This document shows, piece after piece, positions 21,689 through 30,769 of a stretch of DNA of 40,358 nucleotides (its first letter is position 1; every line of letters starts with the position of its first letter). The notes below the pieces were generated by a model. That model made no database searches and was not told where the DNA came from. It saw only the letters and a program-made list of their open reading frames with translations. Location: assembly GCF_009911645.1 (NCBI RefSeq), contig NZ_QWKI01000131.1, positions 1 to 40,358 of the forward strand, in the 5' to 3' direction. Source of the stretch: Pseudoflavonifractor sp. 60. Lineage in GTDB: Bacteria > Bacillota > Clostridia > Oscillospirales > Oscillospiraceae. A program made the translations under genes and the position numbers.

Positions 21689-24600
21689 TTCGTTATTCCA
21701 TCGGAAAACTTCTTGTATCAAATCGACCATTTCGCCAGTTGTTACGATTCTTCCCGGATCAAATACTTCTGTATATTCCAACCATCCAAGGGTAAAGGCT
21801 TTGTTTACAGAGTCCTTCGCCCAATGCTCCCCCGTATAGTATTCTGTAAGCGGTTCATCCTCAGTAAACCGGGCGAACACTGTGAGCAATTCACCCCATG
21901 TCAATGTGCGATCCGGGCAGAATAGATCATCTCCACATCCGACCATGATCCCGGCATTTTGCAAAGTGCCAACTGCCGCTTCGTACCATGCTCCAGATTC
22001 TACATCACGAAAGGGAGATTGGGTTACTCCATGGATTTTCACGCTCTCGGTATCCATCATGAAATAGACAAGCTGGGCCAAGTCCGCCCGTGTGACGGTT
22101 CCTGCACCGTTATCCCTGCCAGTTTTATATCCTCCCCAAAACAAGTTATCGGGAGCAAGTAGCGTGATTTTTCCGTTAGTCAGTGTGGGTGCCTGAACCT
22201 CTGTTCGTGATGGTAGCGAAGTAGTGGTAGGCTGGGTATTGCCACCGTTCGGACGATATGAGGTAGATGGTGTTCCGGGGACATATGTTGAATCTTGCCC
22301 GGATTGTGGAATCAGCTCAAAAACAGCAACTAACATCCGATCTGTTTCTGCTGCGAAAGAATATCGAGCCTCTGTGCTGACCTGTACGCTGTTTTCCTCC
22401 CAACGCCGAAAGCGATAGCCGTTATCAGGTACAGCGTTTACGGTAACAGTTTCCCCCTCTTTATAACTGCCGCTACCTTCTACTGTCCCGCCTTGTGCGG
22501 AGCTAACATGAACAGTATAAGTTGGCTTGGAAATTGGCATAAAGATAGCAACAAGCGTTCGGTCATGATCTGCGATAAACTTAAAATTTTCATCGGTGCT
22601 GATTTGTTCATCATTTTCTGTCCACGCGATGAAACGATACCCGTTTGCGGGTATGGCGGTAAGCGTTACGGAACTCCCTTGCTCATATTCGCCCTCACCG
22701 CTGACGGTTCCTCCTTCGGTGGTAGATACGTTGATGGTATAGGTAGGCTTGGAAATCGGTTTGAAATTAGCGACAAGCGATAGGTCACGCTCTACTATGA
22801 TAGTGATACTTTCATCGACGCTGACCTGTTCCCCATTTTCTGTCCACCCTGCAAAAAGATACCCGCTATCAGGGATGGCCGTACATGTCATAGAACTTCC
22901 CTTCAAAAATTCTCCTCCAAAACCACCGCTGGTTCCTTCTGCGGTAGTACCTGTACTAATAGTCCCACCTACTGTAGCACCTATACTGATGGTACAAGTA
23001 GGCACGAAGTAAGCAATGATTGTTCGGTCACGATCCGCTATGAAAGTATAACTTTCATCAGAGCTAATCTGTTCGTTGCTCTCTGTCCACGCGATGAAAC
23101 GATACCCGTTTTCGGGTGTGGCGGTAAGCGTTACGGAACTTCCTTGCTCATATTCACCCCCACCGCTGGCGGTCCCTCCTTCGGCGGCAGATACGTTGAT
23201 GGTATAGGTATGCTTGGGAGTAGGTCCAGGGGCAGGCTCGGAGATGGGTTCAAAAATTGCTGTCAGCGTTCGGTCGCTAGTCACTGTAAATGTTAAGTTG
23301 GCCGCTGTACTGATCTGTGTGCCGGCTTCTGCCCACTCCAGGAAACGGAAGCCCTCATTGGCAACGGCAGTAACCGTTGCGGTGGCACCTTCCTCATATT
23401 GCCCGCTGCCGCTGACTGTGCCTCCCTCCGTGGGGCTGACACTGATGCTAATAGAGTAGGTTGTTGCTGGCACCTCTTGAACAGTTACGAGGCATGATGC
23501 GGACGCTCCTCCAACCGTTGCCGTAGCAATAATTGAGGTTGTCCCTGCTGAGTGCGCAATTATAAGCCCTCTCTCGGTAACGCTGGCAACAGAGGGATCA
23601 CTGCTTGTCCATTGAATACTGCTGTTTGTACCTTCAGGGTAGAGCGTGGCCGTCAATGTGTCTGCCTCACCGACGTAAAGGGTCAGCTCTGATTGATCCA
23701 GCGTTATAGAAGCGGGTGAAGGCGGGGGCGAAGGTTCGTTATCTGCAAAACTCATTGAGAAGATCATATCTGCACGCATGTAATCTGTCCCAAGGTTATT
23801 ATCATAGTGGCTATCCACAGTCCACCTGTTAGGAACCACCCCGTCAGGCTTATACAACTCTACCAAGGCGGCGTAGTTGTCTGCTAGGGACAAAAGGCTT
23901 GTGTAGTCCTTTGTAATATCGTCTGCGACACCGTTTGCTGTATTGCCATAAATCTTACATCCACTGATATATAGCTCCCCTCCTTCAAGATAAATACCAC
24001 CGCCCATCGTTCCTGCGGCATTGCCAGAAATGGTGCATCCAGACAGTTCGGTCCGTCCTTGTGTACGCATATAAACTGGGCCTCTGTCGCTGGCAAATCC
24101 ATCTGTAAACGTACACCCCCAAATGTGCGCACTACGACAACCGAGTCGTATATGTGACCCAGATGTCCCGGTATTATTAGCAAAATTGCAGAGCTGAATA
24201 TTAGTATCGCAATTATAATCAATTTCTAATGCAGCACCTCCAATGCAGTTGATAAAGTTACAGTCTGTAATAAATTGTGAAGGACTACTGACGAAGAGGA
24301 TAGGGGAGTATGATTGAACCCCCGCACCATCAAACGTGATATTTTGTACTATGACATCCTCTACCTCTAAGCTCCCGAGAGATAAGCGGGCCTCAGATGT
24401 AGTGCGACGAAGCGTTACCGGGCAATCAGCACGACCGAGTACCAGGTTAGAGCCAGAATATGCCTGGATACTAGCGTCAAATTCAATCACATCGTTCGCG
24501 TTGGCATTGGCAATGGCATCAAGCAATTCTTCAAGGGTTGATACGGGACCAAGGGTCGGTTCAGTGGCACCAACTTCGTCAATAAACGTGCCATTTTCAT

Positions 24601-24769
24601 CAGCGGGATTTTCAAGCCAATCGGGTGTGCTTTCGCTCACCGCTGTTTCCGCAGCAAAGGCGGGAAGGGTTAAGAGCATCACCATGACCGCAACAAATAA
24701 AGCGGTCAAAAGATGATTCCTGTGGGGTTGCCTGTTCTGCGATCCTCGCTTGCAATTTGTGGTGTTCAT
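21686..24769 (-). CDS. Large SLH-domain cell-surface protein
   Basis: A secreted protein of 1027 residues. AGGAGG precedes the ATG. A basic leader and hydrophobic helix (LLTALFVAVMVMLLTLPAFAAE) form the signal peptide. Domains: a right-handed β-helix at about 90-300 (ladders such as CTISGNAAGTMGGGIYLEGG), a BIG2-type Ig domain at about 350-435 (ITLDQSELTLYVGEADTLTATL), five InlB-B/Flg_new_2 type repeats at about 438-818 (GGTxSGxGEYEQGSSVTLTA, GYRFIAW), a Pro/Thr/Ser linker, and C-terminal SLH motifs at about 860-1027 (FRDVESGAWYEAAVGTLQNAGIM; AKDSVNKAFTLGWLEY). It should attach to cell-wall polymers and expose adhesive repeats. It is the only gene on the minus strand between 6.6 and 35 kb. 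Confidence 0.9.
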   Translation of the reverse strand: MNTTNCKRGSQNRQPHRNHLLTALFVAVMVMLLTLPAFAAETAVSESTPDWLENPADENGTFIDEVGATEPTLGPVSTLEELLDAIANANANDVIEFDASIQAYSGSNLVLGRADCPVTLRRTTSEARLSLGSLEVEDVIVQNITFDGAGVQSYSPILFVSSPSQFITDCNFINCIGGAALEIDYNCDTNIQLCNFANNTGTSGSHIRLGCRSAHIWGCTFTDGFASDRGPVYMRTQGRTELSGCTISGNAAGTMGGGIYLEGGELYISGCKIYGNTANGVADDITKDYTSLLSLADNYAALVELYKPDGVVPNRWTVDSHYDNNLGTDYMRADMIFSMSFADNEPSPPPSPASITLDQSELTLYVGEADTLTATLYPEGTNSSIQWTSSDPSVASVTERGLIIAHSAGTTSIIATATVGGASASCLVTVQEVPATTYSISISVSPTEGGTVSGSGQYEEGATATVTAVANEGFRFLEWAEAGTQISTAANLTFTVTSDRTLTAIFEPISEPAPGPTPKHTYTINVSAAEGGTASGGGEYEQGSSVTLTATPENGYRFIAWTESNEQISSDESYTFIADRDRTIIAYFVPTCTISIGATVGGTISTGTTAEGTSGGFGGEFLKGSSMTCTAIPDSGYLFAGWTENGEQVSVDESITIIVERDLSLVANFKPISKPTYTINVSTTEGGTVSGEGEYEQGSSVTLTAIPANGYRFIAWTENDEQISTDENFKFIADHDRTLVAIFMPISKPTYTVHVSSAQGGTVEGSGSYKEGETVTVNAVPDNGYRFRRWEENSVQVSTEARYSFAAETDRMLVAVFELIPQSGQDSTYVPGTPSTSYRPNGGNTQPTTTSLPSRTEVQAPTLTNGKITLLAPDNLFWGGYKTGRDNGAGTVTRADLAQLVYFMMDTESVKIHGVTQSPFRDVESGAWYEAAVGTLQNAGIMVGCGDDLFCPDRTLTWGELLTVFARFTEDEPLTEYYTGEHWAKDSVNKAFTLGWLEYTEVFDPGRIVTTGEMVDLIQEVFRWNNE
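22621..22752. repeat. Nearly identical intragenic repeat, copy 1
   Basis: This 132-bp segment of the surface-protein gene matches 23086-23217 with about a dozen differences, far closer than the other InlB-type repeats. Two repeat units share a recent duplication or are kept alike by gene conversion. Confidence 0.8.
23086..23217. repeat. Nearly identical intragenic repeat, copy 2
   Basis: Partner of 22621-22752 at a distance of 465 bp. Recombination between the copies would remove 465 bp (155 codons) in frame and shorten the surface protein by two repeat units. Confidence 0.8.
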
Positions 24770-24912
24770 GTTTGTACCTCCTGTGTTGTTTCACCCGCAG
24801 TTTACGGGCGAGTATTAGATTTCACATTATGACAGAATATCACGGCAAAATACATCTACACAGAGGGGTTATAGGGCAATTTTATTGAAATTATAGAAAG
24901 GATGTCGAAACT

Positions 24913-25272
24913 ATGAGTCATGAGTGGGGAAACTACCCCGAGAACTTCACCCCGAAGATGTACTGGGGTGCCAGGGCCATCCTTGAACGGGATAGTGGCG
25001 GTCCCGGAAAGGCACTGTACCTTCTGCCGGATCGCCAGAGCTTTGAGCGGCTGGATGGGAGTCAGAAGGACCAGGATGCGTTCTTTGATTGGATCAACAC
25101 AAAGGCCCTGCCCGAACTGAGACGCCTTGCCAGAGAAAACCGCTTTTATGAGTGGAACGATCTGGTGACGATCCAATCCGAGGACGGAGCCTTTATGTGT
25201 CAGGCCACGCCGAAGGGCAGTTATAGGGAATATCTCTACATTGGCTGCTGGGAGGTAAATTCGGAAAAATGA
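24913..25272 (+). CDS. Hypothetical protein (119 residues)
   Basis: First gene of a four-gene coupled set. GAAAGGATG lies upstream of ATG 24913. The product opens SHEWGNYPENFTPKMYWGARAIL, continues KALYLLPDRQSFERLDGSQKDQDAFFDWINTKALPELRRLARENRFYEWNDLVTI and ends in a short β region. It is soluble, mixed α/β, and of no recognised family. The next start overlaps its stop. Confidence 0.65.
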   Translation: MSHEWGNYPENFTPKMYWGARAILERDSGGPGKALYLLPDRQSFERLDGSQKDQDAFFDWINTKALPELRRLARENRFYEWNDLVTIQSEDGAFMCQATPKGSYREYLYIGCWEVNSEK

Positions 25273-25730
25273 AATACTACAGTACACAGCGTCCCGTTGC
25301 GCCGGGTACGTTCCCGAAGCCGGATGGCAACAAGGTTATCGGAATCGTCAACTTTGATAAGCGGCAGTATTGTAGGGAGGCTGGCCGTGACTGCTGGGGC
25401 TACGTTGAATATGAACACCCCTTGAGTGAGAAACAGGCTGCGGACTACGAACTTGTCCGGGAGCAGCTTCTGGATTTCAAGCAGAGGTATATGGTGGGTG
25501 TGGGAACATCGGTTCTCCGCACCTTTGCTACGGCTGCTGAACTCAACGAGTGGTTCGATGCGCAGGTTGTAGAGGATCGTCACTTCTGCCGCCTCTATGA
25601 CCGGGTAAGAATGGTGCATATCCTTGGCTGCCGCTATATGTGGCTCAAACCGGAGGAACGGTGGACAGACGATCCGCAGAGCAATTTTCCTTGTTCATCG
25701 TTGCTTTCCAGAGAAGAACCTTGGAACTGA
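25269..25730 (+). CDS. Hypothetical protein (153 residues)
   Basis: It starts in the ATGA overlap with the preceding gene. The opening YYSTQRPVAPGTFPKPDGNKVIGIVNFD is a motif I associate with small proteins of plasmid and ICE cargo. The middle is GRDCWGYVEYEHPLSEKQAADYELV and the C-terminal part is helical (LRTFATAAELNEWFDAQVVEDRHFCRLYDRVRMVHILG). No catalytic signature is visible. Confidence 0.65.
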   Translation: MKYYSTQRPVAPGTFPKPDGNKVIGIVNFDKRQYCREAGRDCWGYVEYEHPLSEKQAADYELVREQLLDFKQRYMVGVGTSVLRTFATAAELNEWFDAQVVEDRHFCRLYDRVRMVHILGCRYMWLKPEERWTDDPQSNFPCSSLLSREEPWN

Positions 25731-25745
25731 ATAGGGGGTGTAGGC

Positions 25746-26549
25746 ATGATTGAGTTTATAGAGAAGGAACGGTATTACGATGACTCGGCTTTTACGGGCC
25801 AATGTTGGATGTACCCTACGTTCATGGTGAAAGACGGTATTGAATATTTCATGTGGAATCGTCGGGAGCCGGATGATAGCTGGAAGATCAAAGAACGGGA
25901 GGGCCAGAAAGCGGAGCTGCTTGCCAATGACGGGGCGTATTTCCATTTCCACGGTATCTATGCAGACCCGTTCGATATGCTGACCGAGATGGAGCAGCGA
26001 GGCCACACGTTCACAGAACCGGATAATCTCTTTGTCGATTGTTGTGAGAATCCGAAGCGCGGAGGTGGTTTTGTGGATTTCCACGGGAACCGAAACGAGG
26101 TGTCGGCAGCTTTCCATTACCGTATCTATGATATGGCCTTGATAGAGAGAATCCGCACGGCTGTAACACGAATCATCGAAAGGAGCAGGGAGAACAGCAT
26201 ATTGACAAAGCAGGAGTTAAGGGTGCAGCTCCAACAGGGCCATACGCTCAATGATCTTCTGGCATTTGGCCCCGGCCAGGACTGCGAGATATTTAAGGCT
26301 GACAAATTCTACCCTGGGGATGTGGTGGTCTATATTCCTGATGTGGCCTTGAATCATATTCCCCTGGATCGCCAGATTAAAGACCCGGAGGAATTGGAAG
26401 AAGTTTTGAGCCAGTGCTATACAGGCCAGGACTTCATCGACGAGTGCCACGGTGATACAGAGAAAGCCGAGCGCCTATTTTGCTACTGCAACTGGCAACA
26501 TCCATCCTCTGCGGTGGACGAATTAGCCGATGACGGGGAGGAATCCTAA
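25746..26549 (+). CDS. Hypothetical protein (267 residues)
   Basis: Third gene of the set, with GGGGGTG before ATG 25746. Two parts can be seen. Residues 1-150 are β-rich with many aromatics and Cys (CWMYPTFMVKDGIEYFMWN, FVDCCENPKRGGGFVDFHG). Residues 155-267 form a helical/β domain (LTKQELRVQLQQGHTLNDLLAFGPGQDCEIFKAD, VVVYIPDVALNHIPLDRQI, YTGQDFIDECHGDTEKAERLFCYCNWQHPSSAVDEL). I recall the second pattern in other mobile-element proteins, without a name. It abuts the next gene with no gap. Confidence 0.6.
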   Translation: MIEFIEKERYYDDSAFTGQCWMYPTFMVKDGIEYFMWNRREPDDSWKIKEREGQKAELLANDGAYFHFHGIYADPFDMLTEMEQRGHTFTEPDNLFVDCCENPKRGGGFVDFHGNRNEVSAAFHYRIYDMALIERIRTAVTRIIERSRENSILTKQELRVQLQQGHTLNDLLAFGPGQDCEIFKADKFYPGDVVVYIPDVALNHIPLDRQIKDPEELEEVLSQCYTGQDFIDECHGDTEKAERLFCYCNWQHPSSAVDELADDGEES

Positions 26550-27035
26550 ATGAAGTACACGCTTATTGATGAAAACGGGCAGTATGCGCTTATTCTGCGA
26601 GGGGAGAGTATGACCCAGTATGCCGTTGTAAGCGGCCTGGACAAGAAAGCTGGAAGCTGGGACTGGACCTGCTGCTACTACGATTTCGGCAAGTTCTCTG
26701 GTCTGACGAAAGCTGAGGCTCTTTTCAGGGCGGTGGACTACTACCTGATGCGGACGAACGAAAAACATATCCCCTGGGCCAGAATGAGCGAAATCGCTAC
26801 GGTTCTGAAGGATGGGCTGATCGAAGATGGCGAGGAAGAAGCCTACCGCTACATGGTTGATGTTGCCGAATTGTCGGACACCGAGGCTGGATACTTTGGG
26901 CTGAATATGGAGCGGTATAGGGATTCCACAGGTGAAGATGCCGATAGCCCCACAGCTCCGTCCAGCATAGGCGGCGATTACGGCCCGGCCCATCCGTGGG
27001 ATGCACCTGGAATGAGTGTGTCCGATTTCATTTAG
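26550..27035 (+). CDS. Hypothetical protein (161 residues)
   Basis: It starts at the base after the preceding stop. The N-terminal half is β-rich (YTLIDENGQYALILRGESMTQYAVVSGLDKKAGSWDWTCCYYDFGKF), followed by helices (GLTKAEALFRAVDYYLMRTNEKHIPWARMSEIATVLKDGLIEDGEEEAYRYMVDV) and a Ser/Pro/Gly-rich tail ending in PWDAPGMSVSDFI. No family is recognised. It ends 25 bp before the palindrome repeat copy B. Confidence 0.6.
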   Translation: MKYTLIDENGQYALILRGESMTQYAVVSGLDKKAGSWDWTCCYYDFGKFSGLTKAEALFRAVDYYLMRTNEKHIPWARMSEIATVLKDGLIEDGEEEAYRYMVDVAELSDTEAGYFGLNMERYRDSTGEDADSPTAPSSIGGDYGPAHPWDAPGMSVSDFI

Positions 27036-27060
27036 GCGTCATGCTGGAGTATCCCATAAA

Positions 27061-27203
27061 CGGTCGTTATTGAGACTAATTTTCTGGAAACGAGATACCC
27101 CTCGAAATCGAGTGATTTCGAGGGGTATTTTGTCCCAAAACTCGTTTCAAAATCTACGTTCCATATCTCATACGATATTGGGACGATTGGAGGTACTATG
27201 AAG
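27061..27203 (+). repeat. Palindrome-bearing repeat, copy B (probable res site and resolvase leader)
   Basis: Related to 20289-20415. It contains a perfect 15-bp palindrome with a 4-base loop at 27095-27128, flanked by a further inverted pair AAACGAG (27088-27094)/CTCGTTT (27141-27147), and ends at the resolvase ribosome binding site and start. Small serine resolvases bind a res site directly upstream of their own gene, so this is the natural recombination site. The direct orientation of A and B would allow deletion of the ~6.8 kb between them if A is still recognised. Confidence 0.65.
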
Positions 27204-27752
27204 AACTATACTTTCGGATACGCCCGTGTCAGCACCGAGCAGCAGAATCTTGACCGCCAGCTTGACGCTCTCAGGAAATACGGAGTGGATATAATCTACA
27301 ATGAGAAGATGACCGGAACCAAGCGTGACCGCCCAGAGTTGACCAAGCTGCTTGACCGCATGACCGAGGGGGATACTGTGGTAATTGAATCCTTATCCCG
27401 GCTGGGACGCAGCACCAAAAATTTGATTGAATTGACAGAACTGTTTCAATCGAAGGGCGTTCATCTTGTCAGTCTGAAGGAAAGCATCGACACCAGCACC
27501 AGCACAGGCAAGCTCCTGTTCACGCTCATGTCAGCTATTGCCCAGTTTGAGAGAGACGTGATCGCTGACCGTACCCGTGAAGGATTGAAGTCAGCCAGGG
27601 CCAGAGGACGTACAGGCGGCAGGCCCAAGACAGATCCCGATGCTGTAAGGAAAGCTGTTAAGCTCTACAATACACGACAGTATTCCATCGTAGAAATTGA
27701 AGAGCTGACCGGGGTTAAGAAATCAACCTTATATCGAAACTTGGCGAAGTAA
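27198..27752 (+). CDS. Serine recombinase (resolvase/invertase)
   Basis: At 184 residues it is the standard size of a small resolvase. The catalytic domain begins FGYARVSTEQQNLDRQLDAL, with the nucleophilic Ser in YARVS at residue 12, then RPELTKLLDRMTEGDTVVIESLSRLGRS and the E-helix region FTLMSAIAQFERDVIADRTREGL. The C-terminal HTH is GRPKTDPDAVRKAVKLYNTRQYSIVEIEELTGVKKSTLYRNL. It would cut and rejoin paired res sites as a tetramer. Its partner site is probably 27061-27203. Whether it resolves transposon cointegrates, as in Tn3-like elements, or inverts or deletes cargo here is open. Confidence 0.92.
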   Translation: MKNYTFGYARVSTEQQNLDRQLDALRKYGVDIIYNEKMTGTKRDRPELTKLLDRMTEGDTVVIESLSRLGRSTKNLIELTELFQSKGVHLVSLKESIDTSTSTGKLLFTLMSAIAQFERDVIADRTREGLKSARARGRTGGRPKTDPDAVRKAVKLYNTRQYSIVEIEELTGVKKSTLYRNLAK

Positions 27753-27834
27753 CTTCAAAGCAGATGCTATCGCTGATCTCGTACCAGGAAGCAAAGTGTT
27801 CCCAGCTGGGGTTGGCTAAGTCTGTGCGGTTTAG

Positions 27835-27867
27835 ATGAAGGGCGGTTTAGTACGCCCTTCATTTTTT
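27835..27867 (+). terminator. Rho-independent terminator after the resolvase
   Basis: A 10-bp perfect stem (ATGAAGGGCG against CGCCCTTCAT) with an 8-base loop and six T. Confidence 0.85.
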
Positions 27868-27928
27868 GTAATTTATTTTTCAAATTCGCCTCCACAGGGA
27901 AATAAAAATCCCAAAAGGAGTTGAAATT

Positions 27929-30556
27929 ATGGATCAATTCAGAGTTAGTGTCAACAAGATTCAAAGCAAACAAGCATCTTCCCCGGAACAGCTAAAGGCG
28001 TTGGAAACCATAGTTGTTGACCATCCAGAAACAGTAAGCAGTAAAAATGTCAAATCGTTCGTAGAACGAGTAGGCTCGAAAGGCTGCACGTTCTGCCCAT
28101 CCACTTTCAAGGGAAGCAGTAAAAGTATGGAGACATTTGAGCAATCGCAACTACTAGCACTTTCCTTTGATAGTTTTGATGGCGTAAATAATCGTAATCT
28201 TACATTTGAAAAAATTAAAGAACGGGCCGAAAAATATAATCTTCCAATTCTGCTTGCTTACGAGTCCTTTTCCGTTGCACAACGAAAAAAATTCGGTATT
28301 GTGTTTCTGAACAGCACTCCTCTTTCTTCTTTTAGGGAGGCTGAGGTGGTACAGAAAGCCCTGATGGAGATTTTTCCTGAAGCAGAGAACAACTGTAGTG
28401 TTCTCAAACTGTACTCAGGAGGAAATAAGGTCTTACATTTCGATGAAACATTGCCTGAAATAGATACTTATTCCTTGCTCATGAACACCTGCCTTCACTG
28501 GAAAAATCGCTATGGAGCGACTAACTACAAAAGAAAATCTGCTGAGTTTTCCAGAGAAACAGGTATTGCATTAAATGAGAGGAATCTTCCTCATATTTCT
28601 GTTAATGATCGACACGCTGAGCATTTCAGAGATAATTCAGATGATAAAAACATGACAAAATGTATTATAGAGTATGATCTTGTCAAGAAATTATCATCTC
28701 TGAATTATGAGATTCATTTCACAGATGAAGAGAAATCTAGTGAAGTACCATCAGATCATGAAGGATCATCTTCATTTAACTCATTTCGTGCTAAAGATTT
28801 GCAAACGCTCGGCTCTGCTTGCAAACTTTATCAAGAGTTCATAACAGGAAAAAAGAAGTTGACTTATCGGGAGCTGCTCGGCGTAGCCACGAACACCGTT
28901 CAGATCAGAGGTGGAGCTACAAAGTTCAGTGATACTCTCAAAACAAAATCGTACTTTGATGATTGCATCGAAAAATATGATAACTGGGTCTACTACTTGA
29001 AGTACATTAAATCGGATGGACCTCAGCCCTGTAGTTCCTTTTGCCCCTATCATGGAATTTGTCCTCATGGAGAAAATATTCTCTCTACACTGAAACCCCC
29101 AAAACATACAATAGAGCAAATCGCTAATGCAGGTAAGCCTTTAGTGGAATTGAGTGAGGCTTGGGATGATTTTATGGGAAATTTTCAAGAGGCTATATCG
29201 TCTAATGAACCTATATGGCACGTCATCAAATCTCAGACTGCTCTTGGTAAGACTCAGGCTATTCTGGAATTACTCAAGCGCACTAATTTGAGGATTCTGA
29301 TAGTTGTCCCTACTAACAAACTGAAGCGTGAAGTGTGGGAAAGAGCAAGAGAACTGGGGATTGAGATTATTGTATCCCCTTCATTGCACGAAATCAAAGA
29401 TGAAATCCCTGACCATGTTTGGTGTGAAATACAGGCTCTATATGATGAAGGAAAATCGCCAATGCCAGTATTAAAGAAAGCAATAGCCGAAGGTGATGTT
29501 GAGTGTACCCAGCAATTTAAGCGATTTATGAGGGAACTCGAAGAGTTTAACAATTCGGAAGGTCACGCTGTAACCACACATCGTCGCTTGTCGAACATTG
29601 ACGTGAGCAAGTATGATCTTGTCATCGTAGATGAGGATATCATCTATAGTACCGTGATTCCCAGTAGAGAAACTATTCCGATTTCTAGGCTAAGAAAAAT
29701 AAACAGAAAATTAGCCGCCAACGATCCGTTGGCAGCCAAAATCAGAAAAATTTTCAAAAAGATTGACCGTTCAGATTACTTCACCATGAATGAGATTGAC
29801 TATAGCAAAACATACGCCGATATGAAGATGGCGGTCAACATATCAGCGTTATGTTCCGCTAAATTTTTCTGCTATCGTTCCGCTTCAGAGCAAGAGAGTA
29901 ACTTGGAAGAGGATAGCGTCACCTTTATCAACCCTGTTCAGTTCCAAGAGAATGTTAAGTATATCATGCTCTCAGCAACAGCGGACAGAGATATTTGTGA
30001 AGCCTATTTCGGTGCGGATAATGTAAAATTTTATGAGTGCAAGGAGGCGGCAATTACAGGTAGACTAAACCAATACGGGGATAAGGCAATGGGTCGAAGT
30101 TCGATGCGAAAAAATTCTGATATTATAGAGAAAATTAAGAAATGGACAGGCTTTGAAAACACCATTTCATTCAAGGAATTTCACAAGTTCTATATGGGCG
30201 ATCTGCATTTTGGAAACTGTGCGGGCTGTGACATATTGAAGGGGGAAAATATTGACGTGATTGGAACGCCGCATCAGCCGGAATGGATATATAAACTATT
30301 TGCCTATTCTCTAGGATATGATGTTGATGACCGTCTGAAGCCCAACACCCAGGTCGAACATAATGGGTTTCGGTTTTATTTCATGACATACACCGATAAA
30401 CTATTGAGGGCCATCCAGTTCTATATCATCGAGTCAGAGCTGGAACAAGCTGTTGGTAGGGCGCGGTTGCTACGATGCGATTGCGTAGTCAATTTATTTT
30501 CTGATTTTCCTCTTCGACAAGCTACACTGAAAGAAGCTAAATACGACACAGAATAA
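27929..30556 (+). CDS. Primase-like / SF2 helicase fusion protein
   Basis: An 875-residue protein. N-terminal residues ~45-175 resemble an archaeo-eukaryotic-primase (PrimPol) core: LALSFDSFDG with the paired Asp81/Asp84, and LYSGGNKVLHFDE near 161-173, like the S-G-G...H motif. A middle region has a Cys cluster CSSFCPYHGICPHG at 368-381, possibly zinc or iron-sulfur. The C-terminal half is an SF2 helicase: Walker A SQTALGKT at 435-442, VIVDED at 565-570, LSAT at 681-684 and motif VI QAVGRARLLR near 840. It would prime and unwind DNA for replication of an extrachromosomal form. AAAAGGAG precedes ATG 27929. The block is more AT-rich than the 10-20 kb genes. The primase assignment is tentative; the helicase one is firm. 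Confidence 0.75.
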   Translation: MDQFRVSVNKIQSKQASSPEQLKALETIVVDHPETVSSKNVKSFVERVGSKGCTFCPSTFKGSSKSMETFEQSQLLALSFDSFDGVNNRNLTFEKIKERAEKYNLPILLAYESFSVAQRKKFGIVFLNSTPLSSFREAEVVQKALMEIFPEAENNCSVLKLYSGGNKVLHFDETLPEIDTYSLLMNTCLHWKNRYGATNYKRKSAEFSRETGIALNERNLPHISVNDRHAEHFRDNSDDKNMTKCIIEYDLVKKLSSLNYEIHFTDEEKSSEVPSDHEGSSSFNSFRAKDLQTLGSACKLYQEFITGKKKLTYRELLGVATNTVQIRGGATKFSDTLKTKSYFDDCIEKYDNWVYYLKYIKSDGPQPCSSFCPYHGICPHGENILSTLKPPKHTIEQIANAGKPLVELSEAWDDFMGNFQEAISSNEPIWHVIKSQTALGKTQAILELLKRTNLRILIVVPTNKLKREVWERARELGIEIIVSPSLHEIKDEIPDHVWCEIQALYDEGKSPMPVLKKAIAEGDVECTQQFKRFMRELEEFNNSEGHAVTTHRRLSNIDVSKYDLVIVDEDIIYSTVIPSRETIPISRLRKINRKLAANDPLAAKIRKIFKKIDRSDYFTMNEIDYSKTYADMKMAVNISALCSAKFFCYRSASEQESNLEEDSVTFINPVQFQENVKYIMLSATADRDICEAYFGADNVKFYECKEAAITGRLNQYGDKAMGRSSMRKNSDIIEKIKKWTGFENTISFKEFHKFYMGDLHFGNCAGCDILKGENIDVIGTPHQPEWIYKLFAYSLGYDVDDRLKPNTQVEHNGFRFYFMTYTDKLLRAIQFYIIESELEQAVGRARLLRCDCVVNLFSDFPLRQATLKEAKYDTE

Positions 30557-30572
30557 GAGGATAATTCATACT

Positions 30573-30605
30573 AACGGTGCAGCCAAATGACTGCACCGTT
30601 TCTCA
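30573..30605 (+). terminator. Hairpin terminator
   Basis: A 10-bp perfect stem (AACGGTGCAG against CTGCACCGTT) with an 8-base loop, then TCTCATT. It ends the primase-helicase gene. Confidence 0.65.
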
Positions 30606-30769
30606 TTAAAAACTGCATCATTAGTTGCAATCCAGAATTACAGATCCTAATACTCGCTGTAGATCAGTGGTAGAAACATTATGCACTTATACTCTGCATC
30701 TGTTCAAATGGAAAATCCTACCGAACGCAACTCTTTTGTAAAAAGATTTTGTATTAGGGGGCATTTGAA

